From Chytridium lagenaria (Eukaryota; Chytridiomycota; Chytridiomycetes; Chytridiales; Chytridiaceae), in contig JAHLKC010000141.1 in assembly GCA_025449115.1 (NCBI GenBank), forward strand, positions 44,159 through 108,158: 64,000 nt of DNA, given 5' to 3'. The notes beneath the pieces are model-generated. The model was given only the letters and a program-made list of their open reading frames with translations, searched no databases and was not told the origin of the DNA. This document shows positions 25,217 to 37,974 of this stretch, in pieces. Each line of letters opens with the position of its first letter. Within the stretch, counting starts at the first letter, position 1. The position numbers were made by a program, and so were the translations under genes.

Positions 25217-28200
25217 TTATTTCATATAACCCCACTGGCTGTTTGTGGGAGGATAGCTTTGTTGCGGAATATGGTGCTGCTCTTGCCTAGCTCTTGATGG
25301 CATCTGAGCAAATTGCGGCTGACCCATAGTGGTCGCTGGATAATTGATATAGCTGGTAGTCGCGGCTGGTGCAAAAGACGTAGAAGAAACAGAGCCATAC
25401 CCCGTCTGCGGATGAAAATGCTGTTGAAAGTGTTGCGGTCCTGCTGCGCCGCCAAACGCATTCAAAACAATGCCATTCTGCCCATTATGAAGTGACGGCG
25501 AGGAGTCTGGGAACCTGAATTGCTGCTGTTCGGGTGTTGCGCTCGATGATGATGCAAGTGTGGGAGTGTCGGAAACGAGACCACCGAGACCGGCGAGGTC
25601 AAAGAGGTTAGTGCCATCCCACCACATGCCCAAATCAATGCCGAGGAGAGGGGCATTGGTGCCAAGCATCATAGAAGGATCCGGACCAATAACAAGATCA
25701 GGATGAGTTTCGGAATGCAGTTTTCTGGCGCCTGTGCTGTTAAGGAGAGAGTCCATGGGAATACGGCTTTGGCGAGGCGACGGCATCATACTCTGCATTG
25801 GTCCTTTCTCTTCAGGTCGACGTGAATCGTTCGGCGCGACGTTGCCATTGCCCCCTTCGTCGTCTCCCGAAGGAAGCCTGATCCCTTTCATCTGTAAGTA
25901 TTCAGTCACGATCCTTCGCCCCCTATTGGCGGTCTGTGAAAGACCTCGAAGATTGTCAAAGGCATCCAGACAGCATTTGACATTCTCAAGGGATTCTTTG
26001 TTTCCCTCAGTCATGAACTTCGCAATCCATACTGTGCAGGTCATCAGGAGGCCATAACTGACAGTCGGGAAAATCACGCAGCACAGATCGGAGGTCAAAT
26101 CAATAGCTGGGAACGCCGATAGCATCTTTGTTACTGCAGTGGCAGAACGAAGACAGACACTATCGTCAATACGACTATAAGCCACACGATGGAATAAAAT
26201 GGAAGCGCTGTGATACCTGTATCAAGGAGAAAGGAGAAAATCAGTCAATGTGATTACAAAATCAGCACTCAACCAACATTAGTAACATAAACGCTCTCGA
26301 ATCCCATTTACTCCACACATCGGTAAGCCAGGACGTCTCGATAATAGAATACCACCGATTTAGCCTTGCTTCAATATCCGATATGAAATGCTCTCGATCG
26401 ACTGGACGAGCACGATTGGCGAACCGCGAGATACTGCCAAAAATTCCTGCCAATTCAACATGCCGCAGAAGATTTTGGATGTCCTCATTATCGTTTTTAG
26501 GATAGTCTGTATCCCAGTCATTCGGATGAATAGCAGTTGGCCGACCGGTCATAATGCTGAAAGGTCTTTTGTTAGCTTCCAAACGGAGAAAACCGGGTCT
26601 ACATACCTAATGTAAGTCTCAGCAATTAAAACGCAGAACCACGTCCTTCGTCTCGTCTCCATTATCGCCTCATCGAATTTAGGATGGTAAATACCTGCTC
26701 TCTTAAAATCTCGATGCAATCCAAGCTTTTGTTCCAAATAAGTCAAATAAATATTGTAAAATAAAACAAAAGCATGAGAAAAGGCAAAAACGATATCAAC
26801 GAAAAGAAAGGAACCAACCTCTTGGGCCTTTCTGACGGCCATTCCTGAAAAAGTCCATGTTGTTGATCCCTTCCCTTTTCTTCCGGCCGCCGATATAGAC
26901 AAAAGAATCATCGCTTGTACCGTCATCACGTCGGAATAATCCAGATGCTCATATAAAATGTTTTAGCGTTCGCCAAACAGACATTTGCCAGCTCCTCAGG
27001 CTCCTCCTTAATGACACCCCATCTTCTTAAAGACGGAGTGAACTCAAGCATCACCGTCACAAGAGAGATAAGAAGAAAGAAGAAACGGCCACTGTTCAAC
27101 TTCATCGACTTCACCCTTTGATACACATTCCTTCAACAATTTAAAAAATTCATCCTTGTCGACCATAGGGAAAACAGGCTACGTAAAGAGAACCAAACGG
27201 AAATAATTAATATACAACACGAATGTAAAAGGGTCAAGCTACTCACGTGAAATTGTTCGAAGTAATGGTTAATTAGGTGGTTAATAAGGTCGATAGGGCA
27301 GGGGATAACTGAGTCGATCGGGATTTTCTTTCTGGGATCCTCTGCATGCACAGGCTTTGCAAATTCTGCATTGACCGTCAAGACGCCGTGAGAAAACCGC
27401 GGATTGGCCCTGTAAACATTCATATTGTTACTCCCTCCTATATACAAGTTAAGAAAGGCACTACTCTTAAATTATTACAAACCTAAAGCACTAGTGCTTC
27501 CAAAGTAAATGAAGAATGATGACATCTCATTAGTGAGAAGGAATCCTCGGTTGTAGGTCTAATTGAAGGACGACGCGAGTCGTCAACAGTCGGTTGTTGC
27601 TGAGTCTGCTGGTGATTTTGATGTTGATTTGAAGAGCTGCCTCGAACCTCCGCTTGCTTAACCATCATTACTTGTTTGTTCTGCAAGCTCTGTGATTCTA
27701 CCGGGAAAGTTTTGTCGGGAGGCATCATAATAGAGGAGAATTGAGGGCTCTGTGGTTGTTGGTGAGGTTATGCAATTAGTGGCCCGAAAAAACAAAGGTT
27801 TTTAAATCAAAATCACTTACGCTCGGCATGGTCAAAGCTTCTAGTTTTACTTTCAGTATGATGCATCTGAAGGATTGGGGTACGAGGAGAGGAAGGTTTT
27901 CCATAGATGCCAACGCAGTTGGAGCAATCTTGTCCAGTACCATCTCAACCAGTTTAAGCCTATATAAGGTCAGGAATCCTATTAGTGCCCACTATTTAAT
28001 GCATACCTCTTCTCCATTGCTCCGACTTTGCTTCTCCGAACGATGGAGGTTTTCTCTTCCGTGCTGGTGACTTTCCAAATAAACATGAAGTTCAATAAAA
28101 GAAAATAAGCGTGTACACACATATACGCATGGTCCGGATTCTGCTTGCAGCTTGTACAAGGCCCTCCTCCAGAGCATTTGATCCTTTTCTTACGGCAAGG

Positions 28201-28373
28201 GTCGCATGCTCTCGTTGTCCTCAACCTCTTTTTGCTATTCCCATCCTGCGTCTTTGCATGATTCGGATCAACTTCGGAATTCCTCGACCCGGGATATCAT
28301 CTTCGGAATGCGAGTCTTCTTCGTCGTCGTCGTCCATTGAGGAACCATAGCCGTTATTGTTGCTGCCGTCCAT
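25217..28373 (-). CDS. Zn(II)2Cys6 transcription factor with Fungal_trans domain
   Basis: Fungal-specific regulator. The DNA-binding zinc cluster is at about 28130-28225: RACDPCRKKRIKCSGGGPC followed by TSCKQNPDH, with the usual CxxCxxxxxxC spacing for the first three Cys; the sixth Cys is at or across an intron. A Gln/Asn-rich linker follows (27480-27730). The middle homology region spans about 26260-27440 with AVRKAQELGLHRDF, MRRRTWFCVLI-type sequence (ETRRRTWFCVLIAETYIS), GRPTAIHPNDWDTDYP, all typical of the Fungal_trans family. The C-terminus is Gln/Ser-rich, a likely activation region, ending QWGYMK at 25217. The start chosen is the ATG at 28371-28373, which opens a very acidic segment; a one-base frame change near 28280 separates it from the zinc cluster. 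About eight introns. Confidence 0.88.
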
Positions 28374-30268
28374 CCCCGATTGCTGATAATAAGATTTGAA
28401 ACTGGAAGGTTGGACAGCAGTGTCTCAATTTCAAAAGATGATTAATCATTTTTTTCTACATTTTAGCATTCCCGTTCCGATCTGATCCTGACCAGAAGTC
28501 CAGAACGCATGCCATACCCGGCGCCAACGGTAGCTTGATGTGCACTGCTGGAGCGCGACAGTTGGAGACGAAGGGATCATCGAGGGCTATTACTGATGCG
28601 GGTCATTCCTCTTTTATTGTAATTATCACAACAATCACGTCCAGATAATTGAAAAGCAAAAGCTGAGCCATGATTCTACAGCTCGTCCTAAGATAAACGG
28701 GAAAGAAATGCTTGAAAAAACGGTAAAGAAGCGCAAAATACAAGGCGTAAATAACAATGACATATCATGAGACTCTGTCTCCGAAAGGGGAAACTGCACG
28801 GTCTACAGAGGGTTTTTAAACTGCAAAAAATCGTTGGTTGATGAAATCCAAATTCACACATGGAGCTTGTTGGAGGTGACGGAATCCTACTTGTCTGTAA
28901 CGACGAGAATATCGATAAACATGGCCTCTTTATCTGCCAAAGACGGTACGTCCAAAGGCATGATGTCACGCAATGCCTTCAGTGACGCTGCAGCGAGGAG
29001 CGAAGGATTTGACGTTGGCTCGACCTCAAATTGATTTAAGCCTGCATCCACCCCCATTGATTCTTGCATGCTGTGAGCATCCCACAGGTATTTGTGATTC
29101 CGGGAGACTCTCAGCCCTTCTGACTGCGCCACGTCACCCCATTATCGACACGCATCTTAAAATCGCTGAACGGTTTTACTTCTACGGTGTTTCGTCGTCA
29201 GTGGTATTTACAGGATCTTCTTTGTTCTCGTTTTGTCAGAGAGAAAAAGGTATTTGCACAAGGCCAATTGCTATTTTGAAACGAGCTGCTGCCAGTCTTT
29301 TGCAGCTATCTTTTCAAGTCGTAAAGTATATCTAAGATTCCTCCGAAAACGTGCTCAGTGATCATACCCTTGGCATACCCAAGGAATTATGCGGGGCGAG
29401 AGCCGTTAAGATTCTTTGCCATGCAATATTATACGCACAGAGATAAATTAAAAGGGGGCTTGATAGGGGATGATTACGAGACCAGTACTTTCAGATACTA
29501 CTACCCAATCCTTTTACAGAGTACTTAGGATGGGTTGAAGTCACGAGCAAAGTTGTTCCTGAATCTCCAAAAGGGCGGAAAATCTTGAGTCAACGTAGGG
29601 ATTAAGGGTGGGTTTTGTTGTAATTGTTTGTTTGTTACTAAGGTTCAAGTATCGACGAGTTTTCGATTACAAGTTATTTTGAATCGTAATGATGATGGGA
29701 TTTTTTTTTGGGTACATACAACTCCATTATTTCTGCTTCACTATCGAGTGTTTCCTGGATCTGGTTTTTTGTTTTTATCTCTTGATCTCTTGTTCGGTTT
29801 TCTTTCGTCGCCATACAACTGTCGAATTCAAGGTCATTCATTTTCATTCTGTTTGTTTGTTTTTTTTTTTGGGGGGGAGGGGGAGGCAAGCGACATGAAA
29901 AGAGAATAAAGTCCTAGCCTTACACGGGGATAAATTCAGGCTTCAAAAAAAAAAAAAAAAACACGGATAAAAAAGGGGGGAGAGGGGTAGGAACAACACA
30001 ATATAAATAATAGTCTTCTGATGCCAGACTTTCATAAATCTCAACATTATATACGGGGGAACGTGGGTGGCGGAAAAAGCTTTGAACTGTATCCGCATAC
30101 ACACATAAATATATGATACAACGCACAAAGGAGGGACGATAAGCAAAGAAAATGAAAACAATACATCAGAAACGAAGTTAAAATCATGTATCTTGCCTAT
30201 AAGACAAAAGCTTCTCGGTGCCAAAAACATTCATTATCTTCCACTATCTACCAATCCCCAATTCTTCA
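28374..30268. other. Intergenic, homopolymer-rich
   Basis: About 1.9 kb with no supported gene apart from one weak open frame noted separately. Long T and G runs at about 29701-29710 and 29860-29885, and an A run of about 18 at 29946-29963. Confidence 0.5.
28887..29132 (-). CDS. Possible short exon or small ORF, unknown
   Basis: An open stretch reading SLLAAASLKALRDIMPLDVP and ADKEAMFIDILVV has protein-like composition. It has no ATG at its start (an internal Met lies at about 29070) and no recognised domain. It could be an exon of an unseen gene or chance. Confidence 0.22.
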   Translation of the reverse strand: MAQSEGLRVSRNHKYLWDAHSMQESMGVDAGLNQFEVEPTSNPSLLAAASLKALRDIMPLDVPSLADKEAMFIDILVVTDK

Positions 30269-32710
30269 TCACTTCCTATACATTCTCTCAAACGTTTTCA
30301 CAACTTCCTCAAGCCGGTCTGCCGCTGCCGCGTCCTCCATCTTAAACAACGAAAAAAAAAAATGTTAACCACCATCACCACAACCACAAAACACTCACCC
30401 CAAAGCAATGCCTTTCCTTCAGCTCGTCATCATCAATCTCGACCCTATCCCCTTTGGCACAAAGCCTATGCCCGCCATGCCACGGAAGCCGCATGACCAA
30501 TTGTTGATCGTCGGAAGCCTTATAAAACACTAAAAATAGGTGAGATTGATTGATAGAGGAGGTTTACCAAGCGATCCATCTGCTTTGTCTTCCACGTCAG
30601 TGACAAAGGCCAGAGTTCCCCGTGTCCACACAAAATTCTGCTGAATCAAATCTTGCGGGACCACCATACGTAAATGAGCAATATCCTAAAACCACACAGT
30701 CAGAAACGTAGCGGTATGGACGAGACCCGTGGAAGAGCATACCTTGAATAAAACAGCATCCGAGTTCCAATAATCGGAATTAACATCTTGCAAATCGTTT
30801 TTGTCATCGATGGAAGTTTGTGGTAACTCGGATTTCTGAGCATCTTCCTCTGTCGGAGACCACCGTGATCTAGGTCTGAGGGCTAACGTCGACACGGCTT
30901 TGATCTCACCATCCATTGATTCATCAGGTCTCTCAACCACGGTAATGATAGGAGGTGGTGCAAAAACGGGTATCTCTTTTGCCTCACTCAAGTGCTTGTT
31001 CAGTTCAGATTGATTGAAAGTTTCTGAAATCCCCATGGCATTCTCAGTGGTTTCTGTGGACCGAAAAGAGGGACGGAGAGTCCGAGACATCGCAGGAACT
31101 TTGAAGACAGGGGAATTGAGGGGAGCGCAAACCGTTGACGTAGCTAACGTATCCGTACGATTCTCGACCGCCACATCAGATGAAGGAGAACCATCAGTGA
31201 TGAAAGGAGGATCAGCGGCGGGGGCGATGGGTGAAGGTTTTTGAGAAGAAGCGGGTGCGTTGGAGTTGGGGAAAGACGGCACAAGGTTTCCCGCGTCAAC
31301 TGCGGAGGACGAGGCCTTGACAGGTTCGGAGGTGCAAAGGATCACAACAGGTTCTGATGAATGATGTTGATTTGAAGATGTAGATTTCTTCAGCGGATCC
31401 TGAGACGATAAAAGCCATTGAGGGAATGCTTCTGATTTCTTAGACCCTCCACCATTGTTTCTGGCGTTACCATGGAGGCTGACGAAGGTGCTAGACGAGG
31501 AGTGCCAGAGGAATCAACAATATTCGAGCCCTGCTCGGAACCGGCAATCGGGATTTTCTGTTCAACAACCTTGCAGGCTTCATAAATAATCGCAATTTTC
31601 TCCGTCGCAAACCCCTGGTCCTTCAATGTTCTGTAAACATTCGCGACCTCCGGGTCCTGAATGAATGTTTTAAAAAAAAAAGGAAAAGAAAAATAATGAA
31701 GCTTACATCCAATGCTCGGTCAACCATGCCAACCATCCTGCTCACGACTTCCTTATATGTGTCTCTTTCTCGTTGCATGATACCAAGTTCCTGTAAAAGA
31801 CGAGCTTTACTCTCTTCGGTTTCACGGACGAGCAAAAGTAACCGCGTTTGCTCAGACGCAAACTTCTTATTCTTCATTTTTAAATCCAAGCTTCGCTGCA
31901 TGAATGTGTCGCGGTCTCTTGCCGTGTCGGCGTGCGCTCGAACCTCCATATCTAGCTTACTCTGCCATTCACGATTAGTTAACATCTATCGCGATAGACA
32001 AACTATAGACGAAATTGGGCAATTGCGATGATACTACCCACCTTTGTTGAATCAAGTTCTGTTTTGAATTGAACTGCATAGGTTTGGAGGCGGTCAAGAG
32101 CGACTCCGCAAAACATGGTCATCCGGCCCTTGTACTTGAGAGCTTGAGGCTTGACCGTTGTCTTCCGTTTGAACCATGGCAGCAGCCATGTCCTTGACAG
32201 ACTTTGTGCAGACTTCCATGGCGTCCTTAGTTGCCGATGTAGGAGGGGGAGAGACTTGGTCATTCTATAAAGGAAGGGGAACACTCCAGGTCAAAAAAAC
32301 CCCGAAACTTTCCATGCATTGGCGTTAAAGAAGTTTCTTACTGGTGGGGGAAGATGGTCTTGCGAAGTAGGTTTGACAAACGCTGCTCTTGGACTGGTGT
32401 TGAGACAAGATGCCAGAGGAACCTTTGCGAGTTGTCCGCAATGGTGGATTGACGGTAATCGCCTGAGAAGTTGAGAAATGGATACCGCCTTGATGATAGG
32501 TAAATGTTAGCACGAGTGGAAAGTGAGGTAAGACTGACTGTCGTTGCTGAAGTCGTTTTTGTGGATAGGGGGAGAGGCTGAACGGGTTGATGTAGATGGC
32601 ACCATTTGCTGTACCGGCAAAGGTGAAAACCCTTGCTCATCCACTTCTGCCTGCTTCTCTAACTTTATGAGTGGAGACGGCGAAGGTGGATGGTCCTTCT
32701 CAACCTCCAT
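30269..32710 (-). CDS. Coiled-coil protein with Ser/Pro-rich linkers, unknown
   Basis: Not recognised. The start is the ATG at 32708-32710 (MEVEKDHPPSPSPLIKLEK). After Ser/Thr-rich exons, a coiled coil spans about 31690-32130 (MLTNREWQSKLDMEVRAHAD; LVRETEESKARLLQELGIMQ), followed by VYRTLKDQGFATEKIAIIYE near 31590. A long disordered region with SP/TP sites runs from 30870 to 31480. The C-terminal part near 30560-30680 (HLRMVVPQDLIQQNFVWTRG) looks folded. The last exon, near 30269-30340, encodes EDAAAADRLEEVVKTFERMY. A one-base frame change is needed near 32150. About eight introns with clear GT-AG borders. Confidence 0.55.
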
Positions 32711-34627
32711 TTTCCGAACCTCAAGTTTGTTGTTGAGGCACACGCAAAAGTTGTGAAAGAAATGTCAGGGTTGTCTTGAGTTTGAGACAACAAGGAGGAG
32801 GAGCCTTTGAAAAGGAGCGAGCATCAGTCTGCAAGACAAGAGAAGGGATGCAAGGATCTGAGAGAGTTGAGGAACAGCCGCTAAGGGCAAAACGGCATCA
32901 AGCCGCATGATTTGGGCGAAAGTATTGGTGTGGGAAGGTGAATAGGTTTGGTCAAGGTCATTGGCGAATTGGAGATGCGAAGCGAAGTTAATTATTTCCC
33001 GCGGAAACAGGAGGGTTTCCTATATCCGAGTGATATTTGCCCCTCTTCCGTTTCCCCTAGGTGAGCTTCACTTAATTAAGCACATGAATACATTTCACAG
33101 TATTAATGCCGTTAGCTTATCTTAATATTTAAACCTCTCCCATCAAAAGTAGGTGGATTGCGAGCTTGAAGCTCTCATCTATTACATTACAATACGCAAA
33201 TCCGTTGGAACCGATGTAAACGGCATTATGTATATAAATATGTGGAGCATGCAAATAGCGTTATCATGAAGGGCCGAAGGATTGTGTGTGATATAACGAC
33301 GATCGATGCGAGCACCATATGCTAACAATATATACATTTTTTTGATCTGAGCTGAGGAAGACACAAAGAGGGCATAGAAACTTACGCTGCCCTGCATCAG
33401 TGGGTAAGATTGCGGAGACCGCTTACTTTAGTCGCATCTTACAAGCCGATGAATTCGTCAAAAAGCTGAGACGCAGCAAGGAGCACTATACGTAAATCGC
33501 GAGAACACTGAATGTTATGAATATATAAAGGAACCTGAATTTTGAGAAAATAGGTATGGTTATTGAGTGGTCAAAAATACGAGTTTCCGCAATGCATGCT
33601 CCAGTTTCTCTCATTTCACGTGATTATCCAAGTAGAATAATGCTTCTGTCGTTTAACGTCTTCGACCCGGCGACTTATCATTCCTATCGTTTCAAATGAG
33701 CCTTGAATTATAAATGATCTGATAGTGCAGGTTGACGAATTGGATGCGAGTTATTTCTCGACGTCAAGTCTTATACCCCGAACCATAACATGCGGAGTTC
33801 AGGTCGTTTCATATTTACATTTCGCTTACAGACGAAAAGGGGGAACCATAATCAAGTTTTGAGTTTTGAGAGACTCTTATCCGTGATAATGTCGAAGTTT
33901 CTTTATTTCACTGGCTTTACATACCGGTAATAAACTTTAATGGTAAACTGTGTGTATCGCAAAATAATATATCACAGAGTCAGAACAAGCATGAACCACG
34001 TTTGTACGCGTCAGAACAAGCATGAACCACGTTTGTACGCGTCAACAGTTATTTAAATTCGCAAGAGGAAGATTCGTTACGTTCCTCAACTGTTTTTGCA
34101 TAAAACATGATGTATTGTGAATAGCAACCAACAATACAAATTAGATCAAATCGAGATTTCTAAAAGTGATAAAAAAAGCTACCCGCCATTTAATACGTTT
34201 GCAAAACATTGTTCGAAAACTATCCCTTCACCTTCTCGCGAAAACCATCAACGGAAATAAATTATATGCGAAACGTTCCCCCTTCATGCATATTTATTGT
34301 CACTGACGCTAAACCCGTCCATCACCAAATCCCCAAAACAGCTATAACAAAAGAAAAAAAAAACAAACCCTCAACGCTTAAAAAAGCATCGAAAAACTGT
34401 GGTGACGACCCTGACAAGAAAAGAAGAAGCACAAAAACACAAACCAACATTTGACGAAAAAAAACAAAAGACAAAGAAGAGGGAAAAGATAGTACCCTTA
34501 ACGAAAAAAATAAATCACAGTTCAAAGGAAAAAGAAAGAATCTCCATCATCAGCACTCATCCCTCACCAACAATGTTGATCGCTCCTCGACCACAACACC
34601 AAGACGCGACCCGAAACCCCAAACATC
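32711..34627. other. Intergenic with 31-bp tandem duplication
   Basis: About 1.9 kb without a supported gene. Contains the perfect 31-bp duplication at 33980-34041. Open frames near 34209-34710 (+) are the antisense of MAPEG 3' flank and have lysine-rich low-complexity translations. Confidence 0.5.
33980..34041. repeat. Perfect 31-bp direct tandem duplication
   Basis: 33980-34010 and 34011-34041 are identical; each copy begins TCAGAACAAGCATG and ends TTTGTACGCG. The sequence after the second copy (TCAACAG) begins to repeat again for three bases and then diverges. Confidence 0.9.
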
Positions 34628-35555
34628 TTACACAAACGCGCCAGGCACCAAATAAGTCCTCGCAAACCCAGGCACAGCAGCAGCAACAAGCAACAAGACC
34701 AACGGAATAATCGACGCAATCCACGCCAAGCTTCTCAAAAAGTGCACATTCAAGAGGTACAACGTGTAATGTGCGAGGCGGAACAGGACGCTGAACGTGA
34801 TGAACCTATGAGAAAATGTGTTAGATGGGATGAGTGGACGGGTTAGGGTCTTACTGTGATCGGATGGATTGGGAAATTCCGGCTTTTGGGAGATGAGGAC
34901 GGCGGCGACTAGGAGGGGGAATCCTTCGATGGCGTTGTGGTGGGCCGCTTGCTGAGGGGGTTGATTAGGAAAGGAAGAAGGGAGGGAGACTTACGGCGCG
35001 TGCAGCGAGGCCAGTGTATGCAACGGTGCGGGATATCTAATATAAAAGTCAATGATTGAATCAAGCAGAAATAAGATAAAGGTTGAGACTAAAGACTTAT
35101 CAAAAGCATGCAGAGATGTTGAAGAAAGGAGCTTTTGGAATCGCGACGAACAAAAGCTCACTTCCAAAACCCCACAATCATCACATAAAAAAGGGGGGTT
35201 ATACTTACTCTGGGTTAATCCCCTCCCTAGACAGACCCTTTGCGACCGTCATCACAAACGCCGACACTGGATAAGTCAAAGCAGCCACAACGGCAACGCC
35301 ATAAAACGGAATATCCTTTGGCATCACCCCCAAATGGGTCTTGAGGTAAGGATAGACGTAATCCGGAATCAAGTTGTATTTGTAGATTTCAGATGAAAGC
35401 CAGAGGGTGACAACGTAGAGCATAAAGGTGACCATGGCTACGGCGAATGCGACAATGGGACCGCCAGAGGATGGGGTGTCCGAAGGAGGTGGGGAGGTTT
35501 TGGAGAAGACTTCGTCGACTTCCGAGGGTTTGGTGGGGCGGTTCTTTTCAGGCAT
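34628..35555 (-). CDS. MAPEG-family membrane protein
   Basis: Membrane-associated protein of the eicosanoid/glutathione metabolism superfamily (microsomal glutathione S-transferase-like). Exon 1 (35209-35555, ATG at 35553-35555) has a soluble Pro/Ser-rich start, then a first membrane helix (IVAFAVAMVTFMLYVVTLWL), then PFYGVAVVAALTYPVSAFVM. Short exons follow: TVAYTGLAARA near 35000-35036, AAHHNAIEGFPLLVAAVLIS near 34870-34955 (this carries the A-x-x-N-x-x-E motif diagnostic of MAPEG), and the last exon with RLAHYTLYLLNVHFLRSLAW and a terminal membrane helix, ending at 34628. Four membrane helices are as expected. It is longer at the N-terminus than most members. Confidence 0.82.
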
Positions 35556-36136
35556 GACGGGGGGGTTGTTAAAGTATGGGGACGAGTACCGAAGATGCGG
35601 GCTTTGATGGGTGGTTTGGATGTGAAGGTCCAGAGATGTGTTGGTCTAAAGTGATTTGTTAAAGTTGAAATTTCAGTTTAAACTTTTTTCTGCATGGTTG
35701 AGCTCATCGCTGAATAAAGCAATAAATGGTATGTATTTTAAAACCAAATGGACCAATGTGAAGGTTCTGCGACATGCTCTTTAGCATAATGATGCGCGTT
35801 AGCGTATGCACTAACAATAAAATGAATGGGATTCAAAGACAGCAAGTATCTGGATATTCAACTACTGGTGAACCGTGGAATGACATTTGACGAACAAAAG
35901 TATCATTTTTGATACACTTGAGCAGTTAAGTTACTGTCGTTGGCGTGTTAAGTTGGCTCGTTCTGGCCTCTCGTTCATTTTTTCACATAAAGTCGGTGAA
36001 TAGAGCGATAGGTAATGTTTATTACAAAGCCAAATGGAAGAATCGATTTGGATGGAATTTGGAATGTGCGATATGGTCCAACATAATGAGTGCTGATGAA
36101 TGCAATGGTTGAAAGACAAAGCCATGGCGATGCATT
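35556..36136. other. Intergenic
   Basis: Between the MAPEG start and the I78-type gene 3' end. No coding signal recognised. Confidence 0.5.
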
Positions 36137-36425
36137 TCAACCACTGGAGACGCTGGTGATGACATCTGCAAGACACAAAAACACATGTTAACGATATATA
36201 GACTTTCAAAATAGATAATGTAGAAGTTTAAAGGGGTTTACCATTTCTTGTGTGAAAGTTGACTCTCTCTGGCCTGTAGTCCATTGTGAACATGCCACCC
36301 TCTTGGAGCACTCTGTGAACGGTAGGCAGCTGTTCACGAGGAATGTCGGCGATGCGCCTTCCGACAAGGTGAGCATAGTTGGATGCAATGTTGACGAGGT
36401 CTGGGTCTTCGTTGATGCGAGACAT
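36137..36425 (-). CDS. Peptidase inhibitor I78-family protein
   Basis: Small protein of about 75 residues. Exon 1 (36242-36425, ATG at 36423-36425) encodes NYAHLVGRRIADIPREQLPT followed by VHRVLQEGG and TMDYRPERVNFHTRN; exon 2 (36137-36165) completes it with DVITSVSSG and a TGA. The TMDYRPERxN block followed by a short VITxVxxG ending is the I78 signature (inhibitors of serine proteases such as elastase and subtilisin). No signal peptide is seen, so it may be cytosolic or vacuolar like yeast protease B inhibitors. The intron (36166-36241) has a GTAAAC donor and a TTGCAG acceptor. Confidence 0.8.
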
Positions 36426-37040
36426 GGATCCTTTGTTCAATGTGTGAGCAGAGCAGAGTAAATGTATGGTGTGGTGTGGCTGTATTGGTATGTGTATGCT
36501 GCAAGGAACAAGATGTATAATGAAAAAATGCTGATAAATAAAGAAATAACCTCCACGAACTGTGTAATAAGGTTACACAACAAAAAGCTTGAATATTTCT
36601 AATGAAAAAAATATCCAAAAGCAAAAGATATTGACATTCGGCATTTTGGCTCTCCTTTTAAACCAATAACAAGTTAATTAAAGAAATACAGTCATGAGTC
36701 AACTCTGTAAATGTGAAATAGACAAAATATGTATTTACTATAAATAAACATACTTTTGTTTCTTATAGAGCTCAACTTATATAGTATTCATCACCTAACC
36801 GCCTGTTTATCGCCTTTATGCCTTTCTCGTGCGCGTCACAGTCAATCAATGGGACTGTCAAAAAGGAATTAATACATTTGCAAATATGTACGACCATAAA
36901 GAATTGTATAGAATCTCATCCCGTCATTGTCATGGTGTTTCTTCAACAGCGTCGCTTCAGGTTCAAGATCCCCATCCTTCATCCCCCATTCATCGCCTCC
37001 CACATCACCCGACAGTCAAAACTAACCATACACACACACA
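36426..37040. other. Intergenic
   Basis: AT-rich upstream region of the I78-type gene. No supported gene. Confidence 0.45.
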
Positions 37041-37496
37041 TTCACAATCGATCATAAACGCAGCCGCCGTGATCCCAAGATATGGTGGTCCCGCAAATAC
37101 CTCCCCACCAATCACCCGGACCACCCCACACACGAATTCAGCAACGCCCTCCTCGCTCTCAAAAAAAACGACTACACCCAACCCAACGGTAGAATCATTC
37201 GCAATCTCATCAAAGAATCCCTTCGTCAAGCTCGTCGCAAACTCGGCGCTGATCCCGTCCTCGTCCTCACGCACCAAGTTCATGGCCCTGGTCCCGCCAG
37301 TGGTGTGTTTGCAGAACTTGTCCGTAGCGTGGTGAATGCCTCATGTCATTATGTGGATGGGACAGAGTGGATGGTGCGGACGAGGAATATTGAGAAACAG
37401 GCGTTGAAGAGGGGGAAAAGGTATGAGGAGACGCATCTGAAGACGGTCCGAGGTCGTGCCTGGCGCTGCAGTCTGGCATTGTATACTTGTGGATGA
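37041..37496 (+). CDS. Open frame without a visible start, unknown
   Basis: A frame without stops for about 150 codons encodes THEFSNALLALKKNDYTQPN, IRNLIKESLRQARRKLGADP, VLVLTHQVHGPGPASGVFAE and VVNASCHYVDGTEWMVRT. Composition is protein-like and better than the antisense frames, but there is no ATG at its upstream end and I recognise no family. It may be the last exon of a gene, a truncated gene, or a pseudogene. Confidence 0.35.
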   Translation, partial: FTIDHKRSRRDPKIWWSRKYLPTNHPDHPTHEFSNALLALKKNDYTQPNGRIIRNLIKESLRQARRKLGADPVLVLTHQVHGPGPASGVFAELVRSVVNASCHYVDGTEWMVRTRNIEKQALKRGKRYEETHLKTVRGRAWRCSLALYTCG

Positions 37497-37794
37497 TGTG
37501 GTGACCAGTGGGAGTACGTTGTATGGGTGTATGAGGGTTTTGGAGGCGGTGGGGTGTAGAGACATGGTTGGGGTTGCGATTGGGAAAAACAGTGTAGAGT
37601 GGAGCGAATGGGACTATTGCATTTAAGTAGAAAGCACGCCAACTTTCTTTCTTGAGAAGAAACATTTTGAAAATATCGTTCATTCTTCAATCTTTCTTCA
37701 CGCGTAAGAAATATATTTTCATCCGTTCCAGTTTTCACCATCAAAAAAGCGAAAATATATATCTAAAGCAAAAAGCCTTAGCATTTCTCACTCT

Positions 37795-37890
37795 ATTCTC
37801 ATCCCCAACGATGAAAGCAGCGATGTCAAGTCCACCCAAAGAATAAACAACAATAAAAGATTATCAAGTGGACCCAAAGAATAACAACAA
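37795..37890. repeat. Imperfect direct repeat
   Basis: The word CCCAAAGAATAA(A)CAACAA with flanking AAGTSSACC and AGATTATCA occurs twice in tandem with small differences. Confidence 0.6.
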
Positions 37891-37974
37891 GATTATCATA
37901 GCAAACATCTACTTATAATACTTAATGCAAATCCCATCATTTCATGTAAACAATCATCAACGTACAACCCCCAT

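Noticed and set aside
29628..29909. Plus-strand Phe/Leu-rich open frame
   Set aside because: Arises from T-rich homopolymers; no start context or domain.
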